Shown here piece by piece: positions 6,951 to 16,204 of a stretch of 64,000 nucleotides of DNA (positions are counted from its first letter, which is position 1; every line of letters starts with the position of its first letter). The stretch lies in the NCBI RefSeq assembly GCF_000218485.1, contig NZ_AFPB01000089.1, forward strand, positions 62,001 to 126,000, read 5' to 3'. Origin of the DNA: Aquimarina agarivorans (GTDB lineage: Bacteria; Bacteroidota; Bacteroidia; Flavobacteriales; Flavobacteriaceae). Position numbers and translations under genes: made by a program. Under the pieces are notes generated by a model. It was given only the letters and a program-made list of their open reading frames with translations, ran no database searches and was not told the origin of the DNA.

Positions 6951-9602
6951 TCAAAAATTAAGACGTAAAAAAAAATTTGGAGTGATTCCTAACGAAGTAG
7001 TTTTTATTTCCTTCACCTGATCTAATTGGATTTTTGAATCATCTATATTAATTTGCCTATCTGTAAAATTAATATTTTGAATATTTCTACGATCGTACAA
7101 ATTTTGAATTGAAAGACCTATTTTTACAGATTGATTGTTTTCTCTTTTTGATAATGGAATGGAATAATTAGCTGAAAAATCTAACCTATGAAAATCGGGT
7201 AAACGCTCTCCATTTAATGTTTCAATAGTTGGCGCTAATATATCGTCAAAATCTTTAATAACAGTAAATGGTGTTCCTGTCCTGTATTTCCAACCTAATG
7301 AAAATTGAATCCTTTTCCATTCTAAAAAATTAGAAACTGTAAATGAATGAGTAACGTCATTGCTTGAATTAAATGGTTTACCGTTATTAAGACTTTCAAA
7401 AATTTGTTCATTTTCTGAAAAAGTATAGCCCAACCAAATTGAAAATTTATTTATTTTCTTTTTTAATAAAAAATCTACTCCTTTTATCTTTCCTTCCCCT
7501 TCATTGGGCTGATTAAAAACATTTACAAAACTCCCATTAAAAGCCGTTATGCCTTTTAATTTTTTGTAATACGCATCAATATCAACAATCCAATTTTTGT
7601 TTTTAAATACAGCACCTAACGAAACTTGCTTGCTATTTACTAAAGGTATACTATCATTTGAAGGAAACCATACTTCTGTTTCCTCTCCCGTATCGTTCCC
7701 CGATAAAATTTCAATTCTATTTATATCTTGGTTTTTTTGTTCAGCACTGCCCTTTATTCGTAATTTTTTATGGATTTTTTTTTCTACAAATAACCTAGGT
7801 TCAAATCTTAATCGTTCAAAATTGGCAAATTTATTTACTCTTATTCCAAAGTCCACATGCAAATTTTCAGATTTATTATATGTAAGTTGGCTGTAAAAAG
7901 AGTGACCTGGTTTATTATTATAGCGTTGATTAAAATCGCCAAATATACCTTCTAAAATTCTATAGTTTATACGCTTACTTGTCAATTCGTACCCCGAGCT
8001 TATTCCTACTGAACTATTCCATTGGTAATTCACATTAAAATAGCCTGACGCATCATCAATTTCATTAAACCTTTCTAGCTCAACAGGTGCAAAAAATAAT
8101 GGATTAAAACTTAACCCTACATAATTTAAAGAATAGTTTGAATAATTGCCTCCAATTTTTGTTTTTATTCTATTTGTCCACTTACTTTCTAAAAAAAATG
8201 ATGTTCCTAAATTTTCAATACTCAAAAAATCAAAAAAATTATCAGTCAAAAGGTCACCATCGAAGGTTTCGCCAGTGACAGCATTAAAAACATCGCGCAA
8301 ATCATTATTAGTATAAAGCAGTGTACTCTTTAATTTGTGTGCTTCTGATAATTGAAAAATTAATTTAGCAGAATAATCTTCAAAGACTATTGACCTGCTA
8401 CTTTCATCTGATGCTGTATTAAGTGGAAAAGCTTCTCGATTAATCTTTAATCTTGAATTTTGAAAAATCCTAAAAAAATTATTATCGAAAGCTTGTGTTT
8501 TTAATACATCAATTAAGGATCTACGTCCAGATACAATAAGTCCTAACTTTTTATGTATTGGAATTTTAAGGGCAAAGTCACTAGAAAGTGAGTTGAAACC
8601 AAATGAGGTAATTATTTTTTTAGGAATATTTTCATCCAACCTAATGTCTACCACACCAGAAACACTATTCCCATATTTAGCACTAGTACCACTTTTGTAT
8701 ACTGTAACATTGTTAATGATATTACTATTTAAATTAGTCAAAGTTCCAAAAAAATGATCGGTATTATACAATTTAATATCATCCCATAATATAAGATTTT
8801 GGTCTGTTGTTCCTCCTCTAATTAAGATATCGGATGCATTTTCAGAAACATTATCAACCCCTGGTAACAATTGAATACTTTGTAGTACGTCTGGTTCTGC
8901 TTGACCTGCTAGAATATCTGTTTTTTTAAGATCAAAAAGTACGGTGCCATCATTTTTTAATGAAATACCCGAAGACAAATACTCTTTTATAACTACTTCA
9001 TTTAAAGTATATAACTTTTCTTCTAAATAAAGGTCATTACACTTTTTATAAAATGACTTTACAGCTAGCTTTTTTGATTTAAAACCTAATGAACTGATTA
9101 AAATAGAATCATTTATAGGCACATTACTCAACTGAAAATAGCCTTTAGTACTAGTTGTAGCATATTTGCTACCAGAAAAAGTATTTACATTGGCATTCTC
9201 AATAGGTTTTTTATTAATACTATTTTTTAAATAACCACAAATATACACTTCACTGATAGGCTTAATAACTATGTAGCGATCATCTATTTTTTCAAAACTA
9301 AAATGCAATTGACGTTGAAATTCAACTAAAAATTGGTTTAACGTAGGGTTGACTATGTTTAAATTGATTTTAATCTCTTCAATCCATTCCGGATTGTATG
9401 AAAATTTGACGCCGAACTTTTGCTCTAATTGTTTTAAAACTATGGATAATTCAGTATTAGAGTAGTTATAAGTATTCTCCTGGTTTTGAGCTAAGTTCAG
9501 TTGCACTACTAGAAAGAAAAGTAACGTTAACCTTTTTTTTATAATATTTGATGATAAAAGTCTAATGATGATAAACGAGCTGGAGGTAATTAACTTACAC
9601 AA
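6951..9602 (-). CDS. TonB-dependent receptor with N-terminal STN signalling domain (copy 1)
   Basis: An outer-membrane receptor of about 883 residues. The order is an export signal ending at QLNLAQ, an STN domain (LSIVLKQLEQKFGVKFSYNP onward, about 50-118) that in FecA-type receptors contacts a FecR anti-sigma factor, a carboxypeptidase-like beta-sandwich (VYICGYLKNSINKKPIENAN), a plug domain (QAEPDVLQSIQLLPGVDNVS, then ILIRGG) and a C-terminal beta-barrel ending in aromatic Phe. It is a paralogue of the receptor at 9798-12383 and sits 195 bp downstream of it on the same strand. No SusD partner is present, so a polysaccharide PUL role is not supported. The first 35 codons contain no ATG; the frame begins at a TTG, so the start is uncertain. 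Confidence 0.9.
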   Translation of the reverse strand: MCKLITSSSFIIIRLLSSNIIKKRLTLLFFLVVQLNLAQNQENTYNYSNTELSIVLKQLEQKFGVKFSYNPEWIEEIKINLNIVNPTLNQFLVEFQRQLHFSFEKIDDRYIVIKPISEVYICGYLKNSINKKPIENANVNTFSGSKYATTSTKGYFQLSNVPINDSILISSLGFKSKKLAVKSFYKKCNDLYLEEKLYTLNEVVIKEYLSSGISLKNDGTVLFDLKKTDILAGQAEPDVLQSIQLLPGVDNVSENASDILIRGGTTDQNLILWDDIKLYNTDHFFGTLTNLNSNIINNVTVYKSGTSAKYGNSVSGVVDIRLDENIPKKIITSFGFNSLSSDFALKIPIHKKLGLIVSGRRSLIDVLKTQAFDNNFFRIFQNSRLKINREAFPLNTASDESSRSIVFEDYSAKLIFQLSEAHKLKSTLLYTNNDLRDVFNAVTGETFDGDLLTDNFFDFLSIENLGTSFFLESKWTNRIKTKIGGNYSNYSLNYVGLSFNPLFFAPVELERFNEIDDASGYFNVNYQWNSSVGISSGYELTSKRINYRILEGIFGDFNQRYNNKPGHSFYSQLTYNKSENLHVDFGIRVNKFANFERLRFEPRLFVEKKIHKKLRIKGSAEQKNQDINRIEILSGNDTGEETEVWFPSNDSIPLVNSKQVSLGAVFKNKNWIVDIDAYYKKLKGITAFNGSFVNVFNQPNEGEGKIKGVDFLLKKKINKFSIWLGYTFSENEQIFESLNNGKPFNSSNDVTHSFTVSNFLEWKRIQFSLGWKYRTGTPFTVIKDFDDILAPTIETLNGERLPDFHRLDFSANYSIPLSKRENNQSVKIGLSIQNLYDRRNIQNINFTDRQINIDDSKIQLDQVKEIKTTSLGITPNFFLRLNF

Positions 9603-9797
9603 TTAAACAATAAACAGTACTTTCAAAATCTCTTGTTAATTAGCAAAATTTATATAGACAATCTAGTGATAATTTAACGTTTTTTAAAGATAAAAATTGC
9701 ACATGTATATAATACCACACTATTCGTCTTTAAAGGTGTTTTAAGATTAAGAATAAAATAAATAAACACCTAGTTTTAAAGAAATTTTTTGTTTGAT

Positions 9798-12383
9798 TTA
9801 AAAAAATAAACGTATATAAAAATTGGGGGTTATCCCTAATGATTTAGTTTTAAATTCCAAGGGAGTAGCATCAATATTAATAGTTTGCGAAGTTATTCTT
9901 CTTCCAAAACGGATATCTAAAATATTCTCTTTGTTATAAACATTTTGAAGTGATACTCCAAATTTTAATTTTTGATCACTGTTTATTTTTGATAATTTCG
10001 TAACGTATGTCAATGAAGCATCTAGCCTATGGTAATCAGGCAAACGTTTTTCATTAAGAGCATCAAAACTATCAGGTTCTAAGCCATTTAAACTCAATTG
10101 ATTTATTTTGGTAAAAGGAATACCGGTTCGATACCTCCACCCTAAGGAAACTTGAAAATTTTTCCATTCAAAAAAATGTGACCATGTTAGGGAGTGTCTT
10201 ATATCATTGTTGGCATCAAATACCCTATTGTTATTTATGTTTTGAAATTGTTGCTCATTTTTTGAATAAGAATATCCCAACCAGGTAGTATAATTTTTAA
10301 ATTTCTTTTTTAATAAAAAATCAACTCCTTTAGCTTCTCCTCTTCCTTCTTCAGGTATTATATTTAATAAATTAACAGTACTTATTGGGAACATTGTTAA
10401 TCCCTCTGATTTTTTATAATACATATCAACATCAAAAACCCAATTTCTTTTTTTATAAATAATACCAGCAGACACTTGAGTGCTTTTTAACAACGGAATA
10501 CTATCCTGTATTGAGGGCAACCATATTTCATTTTCTTCCCCTGTATCAAAACCTGAAAGTACCTGCACCCTATTGATTGATTGATGTCTTATTTCGGCAC
10601 TAGCCCTGGCCCTTAATTTTTTTGTAACATTTTTTCCAAGGCTTAATCTTGGTTCCCATTTTAAATCATCAAAATTTGCTACCTTATTTACCCTCAAACC
10701 CAAGGATACATTTGTTTTTTTAGGCTTATTGTAAATGACTTGTCCATAAAAAGAATGGGCAGGTTTATTTTTTTGATCGATATTAAAAAACTCATCCGTA
10801 AGAACGAAAATTCCTGTTTTTATGCGTGTACTAAATATCTCGTAACCTGTAGCTAGCGTTATTTTTTTCGATAATTGATAGTTCGCATTAGCATAGGAAC
10901 TTACTTCGTCAATTTCATTAAATCGTTCCAGTTCAAATGGAAAATTAAAAACCGGATTAAAACTAAAACCTACATAGTTCAAACTATAATTTGAATACCT
11001 GATGCCAATGGTTGTATCAAATTTTTTATTCCAATTACTATCCAATACGCCTACTGCTCCTAAATTCTTAATTTTTAAATCGTCAAAAAAAGTAACGTCA
11101 ACGTTACCTGTAGCTTCTGATGCTAAAAAGCCAATTTGATCTTCGTACTTATTATTTGTTACTAGCACCGTACTCGAAAAACTATGTTTGGATAAAAAAT
11201 TGTAAATTAATTTAGCCGAATGATCTTCATAAATTAAATTTTGCTTTTGCTGCACCTGAACATCAGTATTAAAAGCTTGTCTATTCAATTGAACTCTAGA
11301 ATTTTGAAAGATGCGATTGAAATTATTATTAAATGCCTCAGTCTTATAAAAATCTGTTAAAGACCTCCGGGTAGAAAAAATTAAACCCAATTTTTTAGCA
11401 ATAGGCAGTTTCAATGAAAAATCTATATGTAAAGGATTCAAACCTATATTTGATGCTATTTTTTTGGGCAAATCGCTATCTAAATTAATATCAATAACCC
11501 CTGAAACTCTATCACCAAACTTGGAATCCACACCGCTTTTTTGAATAGATACATTGTTTACAATGGACGTATTTAAATTTGTTAGTGTTCCAAAAAAATG
11601 ATCCGTATTGTATAACTTGATTCCGTCCCATAATATCAAATTCTTATCGGGACTACTTCCCCTGATTACCAGGTCAGTCGCATTTTCAGTTACGCTGTCA
11701 ATCCCTGGTAAAAGCTGAACGCTTTGCAATACATCGGGTTCGGCTTGACCTGCTAAAATATCTGGTTTACTCAAATCAAAATTAACAACACCACCATTCA
11801 TTAATGATATACTGGAAGATAAGTATTCCTTTACTACTACTTCATTTAATAAATATAATTTATCTTCTAAAAATAGGTCATTACACTTTTTATAAAAATT
11901 TACCGCAGGAATTTTTCTTGATTCAAAACCCAATGATTTAATTACTATGGTATCGTTTATATTTACGTCACTTATTTGAAAATAACCATTTGTACTAGTA
12001 ATTGTTTTCAATTTTTGTTTTAAAACAGTTATGGTTGCATTTTCAATTGGTTTTTTTAATGCAGTGTCTTTTAAGTAACCACAAACGTAAACTTTGTTTG
12101 TTGGCTTAATACTAATATAACGTTCATCTATTCTAATAAAAATAAAGTGTAATTGCCTTTGCAATTCGGCTAATATTTGGTTTATGGTGGGGTTTTGTAA
12201 TTGAAGGGATACTTTCTCTTTACTAATCCATTCAGGATTGTAAGAAAATTTTACTTCAAATTTTTGCTCTATTTCTTTTAAAATAGGTAATAAACTTGCA
12301 TCAATAGCCCTAAACGAACTATTTTTTTGTTGTGCAAAACTTAAATTTAAAATAAAGAAAAAATAAAAAGTTATTTTTTTCAT
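9798..12383 (-). CDS. TonB-dependent receptor with N-terminal STN signalling domain (copy 2)
   Basis: An 861-residue receptor with a clear ATG start and signal peptide (MKKITFYFFFILNLSFAQ). It has the same plan as the neighbouring receptor: STN domain (SLLPILKEIEQKFEVKFSYNP onward), carboxypeptidase-like regulatory domain (VYVCGYLKDTALKKPIENAT), plug (ILAGQAEPDVLQSVQLLPGI) and beta-barrel with the closing ITPNFYIRLFF. The two proteins share long identical blocks such as NTDHFFGTLTNLN, so they come from a tandem duplication followed by divergence. It lies downstream of sigma and FecR genes, the usual arrangement for surface-signalling receptors. The ligand is unknown. Confidence 0.93.
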   Translation of the reverse strand: MKKITFYFFFILNLSFAQQKNSSFRAIDASLLPILKEIEQKFEVKFSYNPEWISKEKVSLQLQNPTINQILAELQRQLHFIFIRIDERYISIKPTNKVYVCGYLKDTALKKPIENATITVLKQKLKTITSTNGYFQISDVNINDTIVIKSLGFESRKIPAVNFYKKCNDLFLEDKLYLLNEVVVKEYLSSSISLMNGGVVNFDLSKPDILAGQAEPDVLQSVQLLPGIDSVTENATDLVIRGSSPDKNLILWDGIKLYNTDHFFGTLTNLNTSIVNNVSIQKSGVDSKFGDRVSGVIDINLDSDLPKKIASNIGLNPLHIDFSLKLPIAKKLGLIFSTRRSLTDFYKTEAFNNNFNRIFQNSRVQLNRQAFNTDVQVQQKQNLIYEDHSAKLIYNFLSKHSFSSTVLVTNNKYEDQIGFLASEATGNVDVTFFDDLKIKNLGAVGVLDSNWNKKFDTTIGIRYSNYSLNYVGFSFNPVFNFPFELERFNEIDEVSSYANANYQLSKKITLATGYEIFSTRIKTGIFVLTDEFFNIDQKNKPAHSFYGQVIYNKPKKTNVSLGLRVNKVANFDDLKWEPRLSLGKNVTKKLRARASAEIRHQSINRVQVLSGFDTGEENEIWLPSIQDSIPLLKSTQVSAGIIYKKRNWVFDVDMYYKKSEGLTMFPISTVNLLNIIPEEGRGEAKGVDFLLKKKFKNYTTWLGYSYSKNEQQFQNINNNRVFDANNDIRHSLTWSHFFEWKNFQVSLGWRYRTGIPFTKINQLSLNGLEPDSFDALNEKRLPDYHRLDASLTYVTKLSKINSDQKLKFGVSLQNVYNKENILDIRFGRRITSQTINIDATPLEFKTKSLGITPNFYIRLFF

Positions 12384-12551
12384 AAAAACAAAAATGCAAA
12401 ATACACTTTTTCGAAGTAATGTTATTCTATTTTTGAATAAAAAATTGCTGCGAATTATATGATTTTAAAAGCATAATCAATATAGCTGTAATTTTAAAAT
12501 ATAAGAGCATTACGGCTAGTTTTAAATTATTAAAAATTTTAGTTTAAGCAA

Positions 12552-12596
12552 ACCAAATCCTCACATATGAAAAATTTTCATATGTGAGGATTTGGT
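12552..12596. repeat. 45-bp near-perfect palindrome upstream of the tandem receptors
   Basis: Arms of 22 bp pair without a mismatch around a single central base. The core is TCACATATGA and its complement. It lies between the FecR stop (12663) and the ATG of receptor copy 2 (12383). On the minus strand no T tract follows, so it is not a standard intrinsic terminator. It could be a transcript-stability hairpin, an attenuator that lowers receptor expression, or an operator. Confidence 0.85.
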
Positions 12597-12662
12597 CGTA
12601 GTTATTTTTAAAATAACCCATTTCAAAAAATGGTATTTACTGGATTTCTAACTTTTAAATAA

Positions 12663-13585
12663 TTATTTATTTTTTAATTTGATAATCTTTTCATCCAAAA
12701 ATTCATAATCGACTTCCAAAGATTCAAATACAATTTTTAATGCCTTTTCAAGGTTATCATGCATAAACACACCTGTAAAACGTAAAGAATCATTTATTTT
12801 ACCGCTTTGAATTTTAACATTATACTGATTTTCCAAGGCTTTGACCACTTGTTTTACAGGAGAATTATAAAAGGAACTTTCTTTTGAAATCCATAAAGGA
12901 GCGGATTCATTAAATTGCCATTTTTCTAATTTATCATTTACAAACCTTACAGATTCACCTTTTCTAATAATTTCAGATGTTTCACCTTTATCGACCCTTA
13001 CCACACCCTCAAAACAATTTACCTCAAAAACCGAAGTTTTTGAATTGGTGTCCACATTAAATTGAGTTCCTAAAACACTCACATTTCCATTTTTAGATTG
13101 CACAGTAAACTTAGATCCTTTAGTAACTTTAAAATAAGCTTCGCCTTCTAAATTTAATATACGATTGTTTTCCCAATCATTTTTATTATAAGTTATTTTA
13201 GAATTTGCATTTAAAATAACCTCAGAATTATCAGGAAGTTTAAAGCTAATTTGTTCTCCGTAATTTGATGTATATGATGTCCTTTTGAAAATAAAAAAGT
13301 AAGTCCAAAAACAAGAATCACTGATGCTGCAACACCATAAACCCACTTAGGAATCATTGAAACCACCTTTCCTTGATCTTGTTTTTTAGCAACTTCATTT
13401 GACTTGCTATCCAACTTATCTTTCAATTTTTTATAGGAAGCTTCGGCGTCATATGCTGGTATATCTAATTTTTCTACACCACTTAATATGTCTTGATAAA
13501 GTTTATTATCATCAGTTGCCTCAAATACCTTTTTATCGCTTTCGGACAATTCATTATTAGCCCATTTTGCCAAAAAATTTTCCAT
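12663..13585 (-). pseudogene. FecR-family anti-sigma factor, broken by a frameshift
   Basis: The gene is split over two frames. The 5' part (13585 down to about 13290) encodes an N-terminal sigma-binding region (LAKWANNELSESDKKVFEAT) and a transmembrane helix at about residues 81-100 (WVYGVAASVILVFGLTFLFS). The 3' part, in another frame to 12663, encodes the FecR domain (EQISFKLPDNSEVILNANS, LNLEGEAYFKVTKGSKF) and the C-terminal STN-like DUF4974 domain (VKQVVKALENQYNVKIQSG). One added base in the homopolymer runs at 13283-13298 would restore a protein of roughly 307 residues. FecR normally relays receptor occupancy to its sigma factor, which starts 11 bp upstream. A sequencing error is possible, but so is real inactivation. 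Confidence 0.85.
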
Positions 13586-13596
13586 TTGATATCTTT

Positions 13597-14116
13597 TTAA
13601 AGGTTAGTACCTAATTTTTCTTTTAATTTTTTTAATGCTAAATGCATTCTTCTTTCTACTCCTTTTTGCGTCAATCCAACTATTTCGGCAATTTCTCTAT
13701 ACGTCTTTTTATCCTTTCGACTTAGTAAAAAAACTTCTCTTTCCTTTTCAGGAAGTTCGGCAATACTCCGTTGTAATTTTTCTAAAAAACTCTTTTTCTT
13801 CTAAAATATATTCTGGACTTTGAAGATCGCAATTTGATTTACTGTCATTTTTAGTATATTCTAAAACAACTTTTTGATGCCTAACATTATTAAAAAACGA
13901 GTTTTGTGCTACTTTCATAACAAAAGACTTCGCTTTTGCAAATGGAATTTTTTTACAATTATCCCATAATTTAATAAAAGCATCTTGTGTTAAGTCTTCT
14001 GCTTGATCAATATCACCACATTTGTAAAAGATAAAATTCCTAATAATCTCCGAATTTTGCGTAAAAATTTCTTTAAAATTTTTTTCTTCGCAAATTGATA
14101 TATCTCTACTATTCAT
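13597..14116 (-). pseudogene. ECF RNA polymerase sigma factor, broken by a frameshift
   Basis: The first part (14116 down to about 13790) encodes sigma region 2 with AEDLTQDAFIKLWDN and continues to YILEEKE. It then runs into RKITTEYCRTS and stops at 13748. In the next frame, from the same point to a TAA at 13597-13599, lies region 4: LPEKEREVFLLSRKDKKTYR followed by EIAEIVGLTQKGVERRMHLA. Removing one base from the run of six A at 13784-13789 joins the two into a normal ECF sigma of about 172 residues. It stands 11 bp before the FecR gene, as expected for a FecI/FecR pair. Without region 4 the product could not bind a -35 element. Confidence 0.85.
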
Positions 14117-14177
14117 TTATTCAATTTTATTTAAAATTGGTTTTCAATTGACTTAATGATCTAAATAATTTATTTAA

Positions 14178-15434
14178 TTATATTTTCTCAAATTTAAATT
14201 CTTTACCATTAGATAATTGCTTTAAATACAATTCGTTATTTTCAACACTAATCCTTAAAACAAATATTGATAGTTGTCCTTCCCTAATTTCTACATTAAA
14301 TGAGTCCCTTCTAAAATTCAATCTAAATTCATTTTTTAAAGAACCTGCATCAAATAATCTCAAAATGGATAGCGACGATATTTCAATCATATCAAAATCA
14401 TTTGTAAAACCTGCTACTTCAGGTGTAATTCCTTCTATCAACTGCATTCTCGTGGACGACGGGAACAATAATTGATTACCATCAAAGGTATTAGAAGGGT
14501 TTATTTCCAAAGTATCATCATTTATAACTTCACCTTTATATTGCCACTTACCAATAACATCCATGAAATTTAAAACTATAAATCTATCATTGTTATCTAT
14601 TGGAACTTCTCTTACGGGTTCTTCTTCTGTTGGAGTTTCCTCTGTTGGGTCACCTTCTCCTTCTTCTGGATTTCCTTCTCCTTCTTCAGGGTCTCCTTCT
14701 CCTTCTTCTGGATTTCCTTCTCCTTCTTCTGGATCAACTTCTCCTTCTTCAGGATTTCCTTCTCCTTCTGGATCACCTTCTCCTTCTTCAGGATCTTCTT
14801 CTTCTTCTTCTTCTGGATTAGTTTTTGGTCTTTCTAACAAATAAAGAAGCATGTTAATCCTATTAAACATCTGTCCGATAATTAATACATCATCAGATTT
14901 GGAATAAAGAATAATTTTGGATGAAGTAATTTTATCTAAAATACTATTTTCACCTAAATCAAAATTAAAAAGTCCCTCATCCCTATCTCCATCAGTTTCT
15001 AATGGAGCAATAGTTATCGTATACAATGCATTATCAATGTTTTTTCTAAAAAGTTGAACGTTATTCCCAGTAAAATTCAAACTATGAATTTGTTTTATAT
15101 TCGGCGGTGCCGCAGGAAAAAATAATCGACTTGTGTTAATTGAATCTATTTCTTTAAAACTCTCCTCGTTTCTAAGATTAACACCTGTCGCTATCCATTC
15201 GCCTTGAATTGATTCAATATCAGTAACTAAAGATGAATTTAAGGCTTCTTCCCGAACTTCATCATCTTTAATTTCTATAGTTAAAATGTCAATTTTACTC
15301 AAAAAATTTTCAATTCCTTGTTCATTTGTTATTCTTAAAGTTCTCCTTAACTCTTCTATTTCATCATCATCATCACAAGAAAAAAACAGAATTCCAATCA
15401 ACAGAAATAACTTTATAAAAGTGCTTTTTCTCAT
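14178..15434 (-). CDS. Lipoprotein with a heptapeptide repeat linker, function unknown
   Basis: A 418-residue protein with a lipoprotein signal (MRKSTFIKLFLLIGILFFSC, lipid Cys20) followed by an Asp-rich start. Two segments of about 130 residues flank a low-complexity linker: residues about 77-201 (QGEWIATG) and about 290-418 (IGKWQYKG). The similar openings suggest related beta-rich domains. The linker (206-272) is built from seven-residue units of the type D/N-PEEGEG. The gene ends 62 bp before the frameshifted sigma factor on the same strand and may be its operon leader. I recognise no family. A surface-exposed or periplasmic lipoprotein with two domains on an extended acidic tether is the most that can be said. 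Confidence 0.78.
   Translation of the reverse strand: MRKSTFIKLFLLIGILFFSCDDDDEIEELRRTLRITNEQGIENFLSKIDILTIEIKDDEVREEALNSSLVTDIESIQGEWIATGVNLRNEESFKEIDSINTSRLFFPAAPPNIKQIHSLNFTGNNVQLFRKNIDNALYTITIAPLETDGDRDEGLFNFDLGENSILDKITSSKIILYSKSDDVLIIGQMFNRINMLLYLLERPKTNPEEEEEEDPEEGEGDPEGEGNPEEGEVDPEEGEGNPEEGEGDPEEGEGNPEEGEGDPTEETPTEEEPVREVPIDNNDRFIVLNFMDVIGKWQYKGEVINDDTLEINPSNTFDGNQLLFPSSTRMQLIEGITPEVAGFTNDFDMIEISSLSILRLFDAGSLKNEFRLNFRRDSFNVEIREGQLSIFVLRISVENNELYLKQLSNGKEFKFEKI
14619..14819 (-). repeat. 21-bp tandem repeat inside the lipoprotein gene
   Basis: About seven in-frame copies of a 21-bp unit encode D/N-P-E-E-G-E-G. One copy is a codon short (DPEGEG) and one ends in Val. The array is bordered by an Glu-rich stretch and by PTEETPTEEEP. 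Such arrays change copy number by slippage without breaking the reading frame. Confidence 0.85.
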
Positions 15435-15579
15435 ATACCTAGTAATTCTTCAATGCCTTTTTTTTGGCGTCATTTGTAATAACAACACCAAAATTGCTGT
15501 TTACCCTATTTTTTTTCTGAAATTTATTATGTTTTTTATTAGCGATCATTTTCTTTTAAAATTTAATTTTCAAAAGGAA

Positions 15580-15609
15580 TTAAACTTTTAGCTTTTATCA
15601 TTGTCTAAA
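15580..15609 (+). promoter_or_regulatory. Candidate ECF-sigma promoter before the sigma operon
   Basis: TTAAAC, a spacer rich in T, then TCATTGTCTAAA. The same 30-bp arrangement occurs at 16887-16916 with 24 of 30 bases equal, and the last 12 bases are identical. A conserved upstream TTAAAC and a GTCTAA-type -10 box look like an ECF promoter. It ends 55 bp before the sigma start codon, which suggests autoregulation. Confidence 0.55.
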
Positions 15610-15664
15610 CTTAAAAGTTTATAATTAAAGCAAGCTCTTTAAGAGCAAAAAAAAAGTAAAATAG

Positions 15665-16204
15665 TTGAATACAGACCAATTACTTATCAAATCTTTAAAA
15701 GACAAAAAGCAAAGGGATGCTGCTTTTAAAATACTTTTAAATACGTACCAGCAGCGCTTATACTGGCATGTACGAAAACTAGTTTTAATCCATGATGACG
15801 CTAATGACGTACTGCAAAATACGTTTATAAAAATTCACAAAAATATAGCTACCTTTAAAGGAAACAGCACATTGCATACCTGGATGTATCGCATTGCCTA
15901 CAATGAAGCTATTAATTTTTTAAAAGCCAAACAAAAGCGTTTACTATTAAATTCAGATGATTTAAGTACAAAAATCTTGAATGAACTTAAAGAAGACCCC
16001 TATTTTGACGGTAATGATATTCAATTTAAATTACAAGAAGCATTGCTAAAACTGCCTAAAAAACAGAGACAAGTTTTTATAATGAAATATTACGACGACT
16101 TAAAGTTTAAGGAAATTTCCGAGATTATTGGCACTAGTGAAGGTGCTTTAAAAGCATCATACCACCTTGCTGTTAAAAAAATTGAACGTTTTTTAACTAA
16201 TTAA
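15665..16204 (+). CDS. ECF RNA polymerase sigma factor (sigma-70 family)
   Basis: An intact 179-residue ECF sigma factor. Region 2 includes LVLIHDDANDVLQNTFIKIH and the promoter-melting segment ATFKGNSTLHTWMYRIAYNE. Region 4 includes LPKKQRQVFIMKYYDDLKFK and EISEIIGTSEGALKASYHLA. The start is a TTG at 15665 (MNTDQLLIKSLKDKKQRDAA); no in-frame ATG precedes region 2. It is followed by a one-helix membrane protein and a Spy-like periplasmic protein, all on the plus strand, an arrangement frequent in Flavobacteriia. A promoter-like element shared with the third gene lies upstream, so it probably controls its own operon. The signal is presumably envelope stress, which is inferred. Confidence 0.9.
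   Translation: MNTDQLLIKSLKDKKQRDAAFKILLNTYQQRLYWHVRKLVLIHDDANDVLQNTFIKIHKNIATFKGNSTLHTWMYRIAYNEAINFLKAKQKRLLLNSDDLSTKILNELKEDPYFDGNDIQFKLQEALLKLPKKQRQVFIMKYYDDLKFKEISEIIGTSEGALKASYHLAVKKIERFLTN

Noticed and set aside
6951-12383. Tandem receptors as a SusC/SusD polysaccharide utilisation locus
   Set aside because: No SusD-like lipoprotein, glycoside hydrolase or sulfatase lies nearby; the cassette is of the sigma/FecR type.
14563-14844. Plus-strand Ser/Pro/Gly- and Leu-rich frames across the lipoprotein repeat
   Set aside because: They arise from the 21-bp repeat read on the other strand. The minus-strand frame is the lipoprotein with a proper signal.
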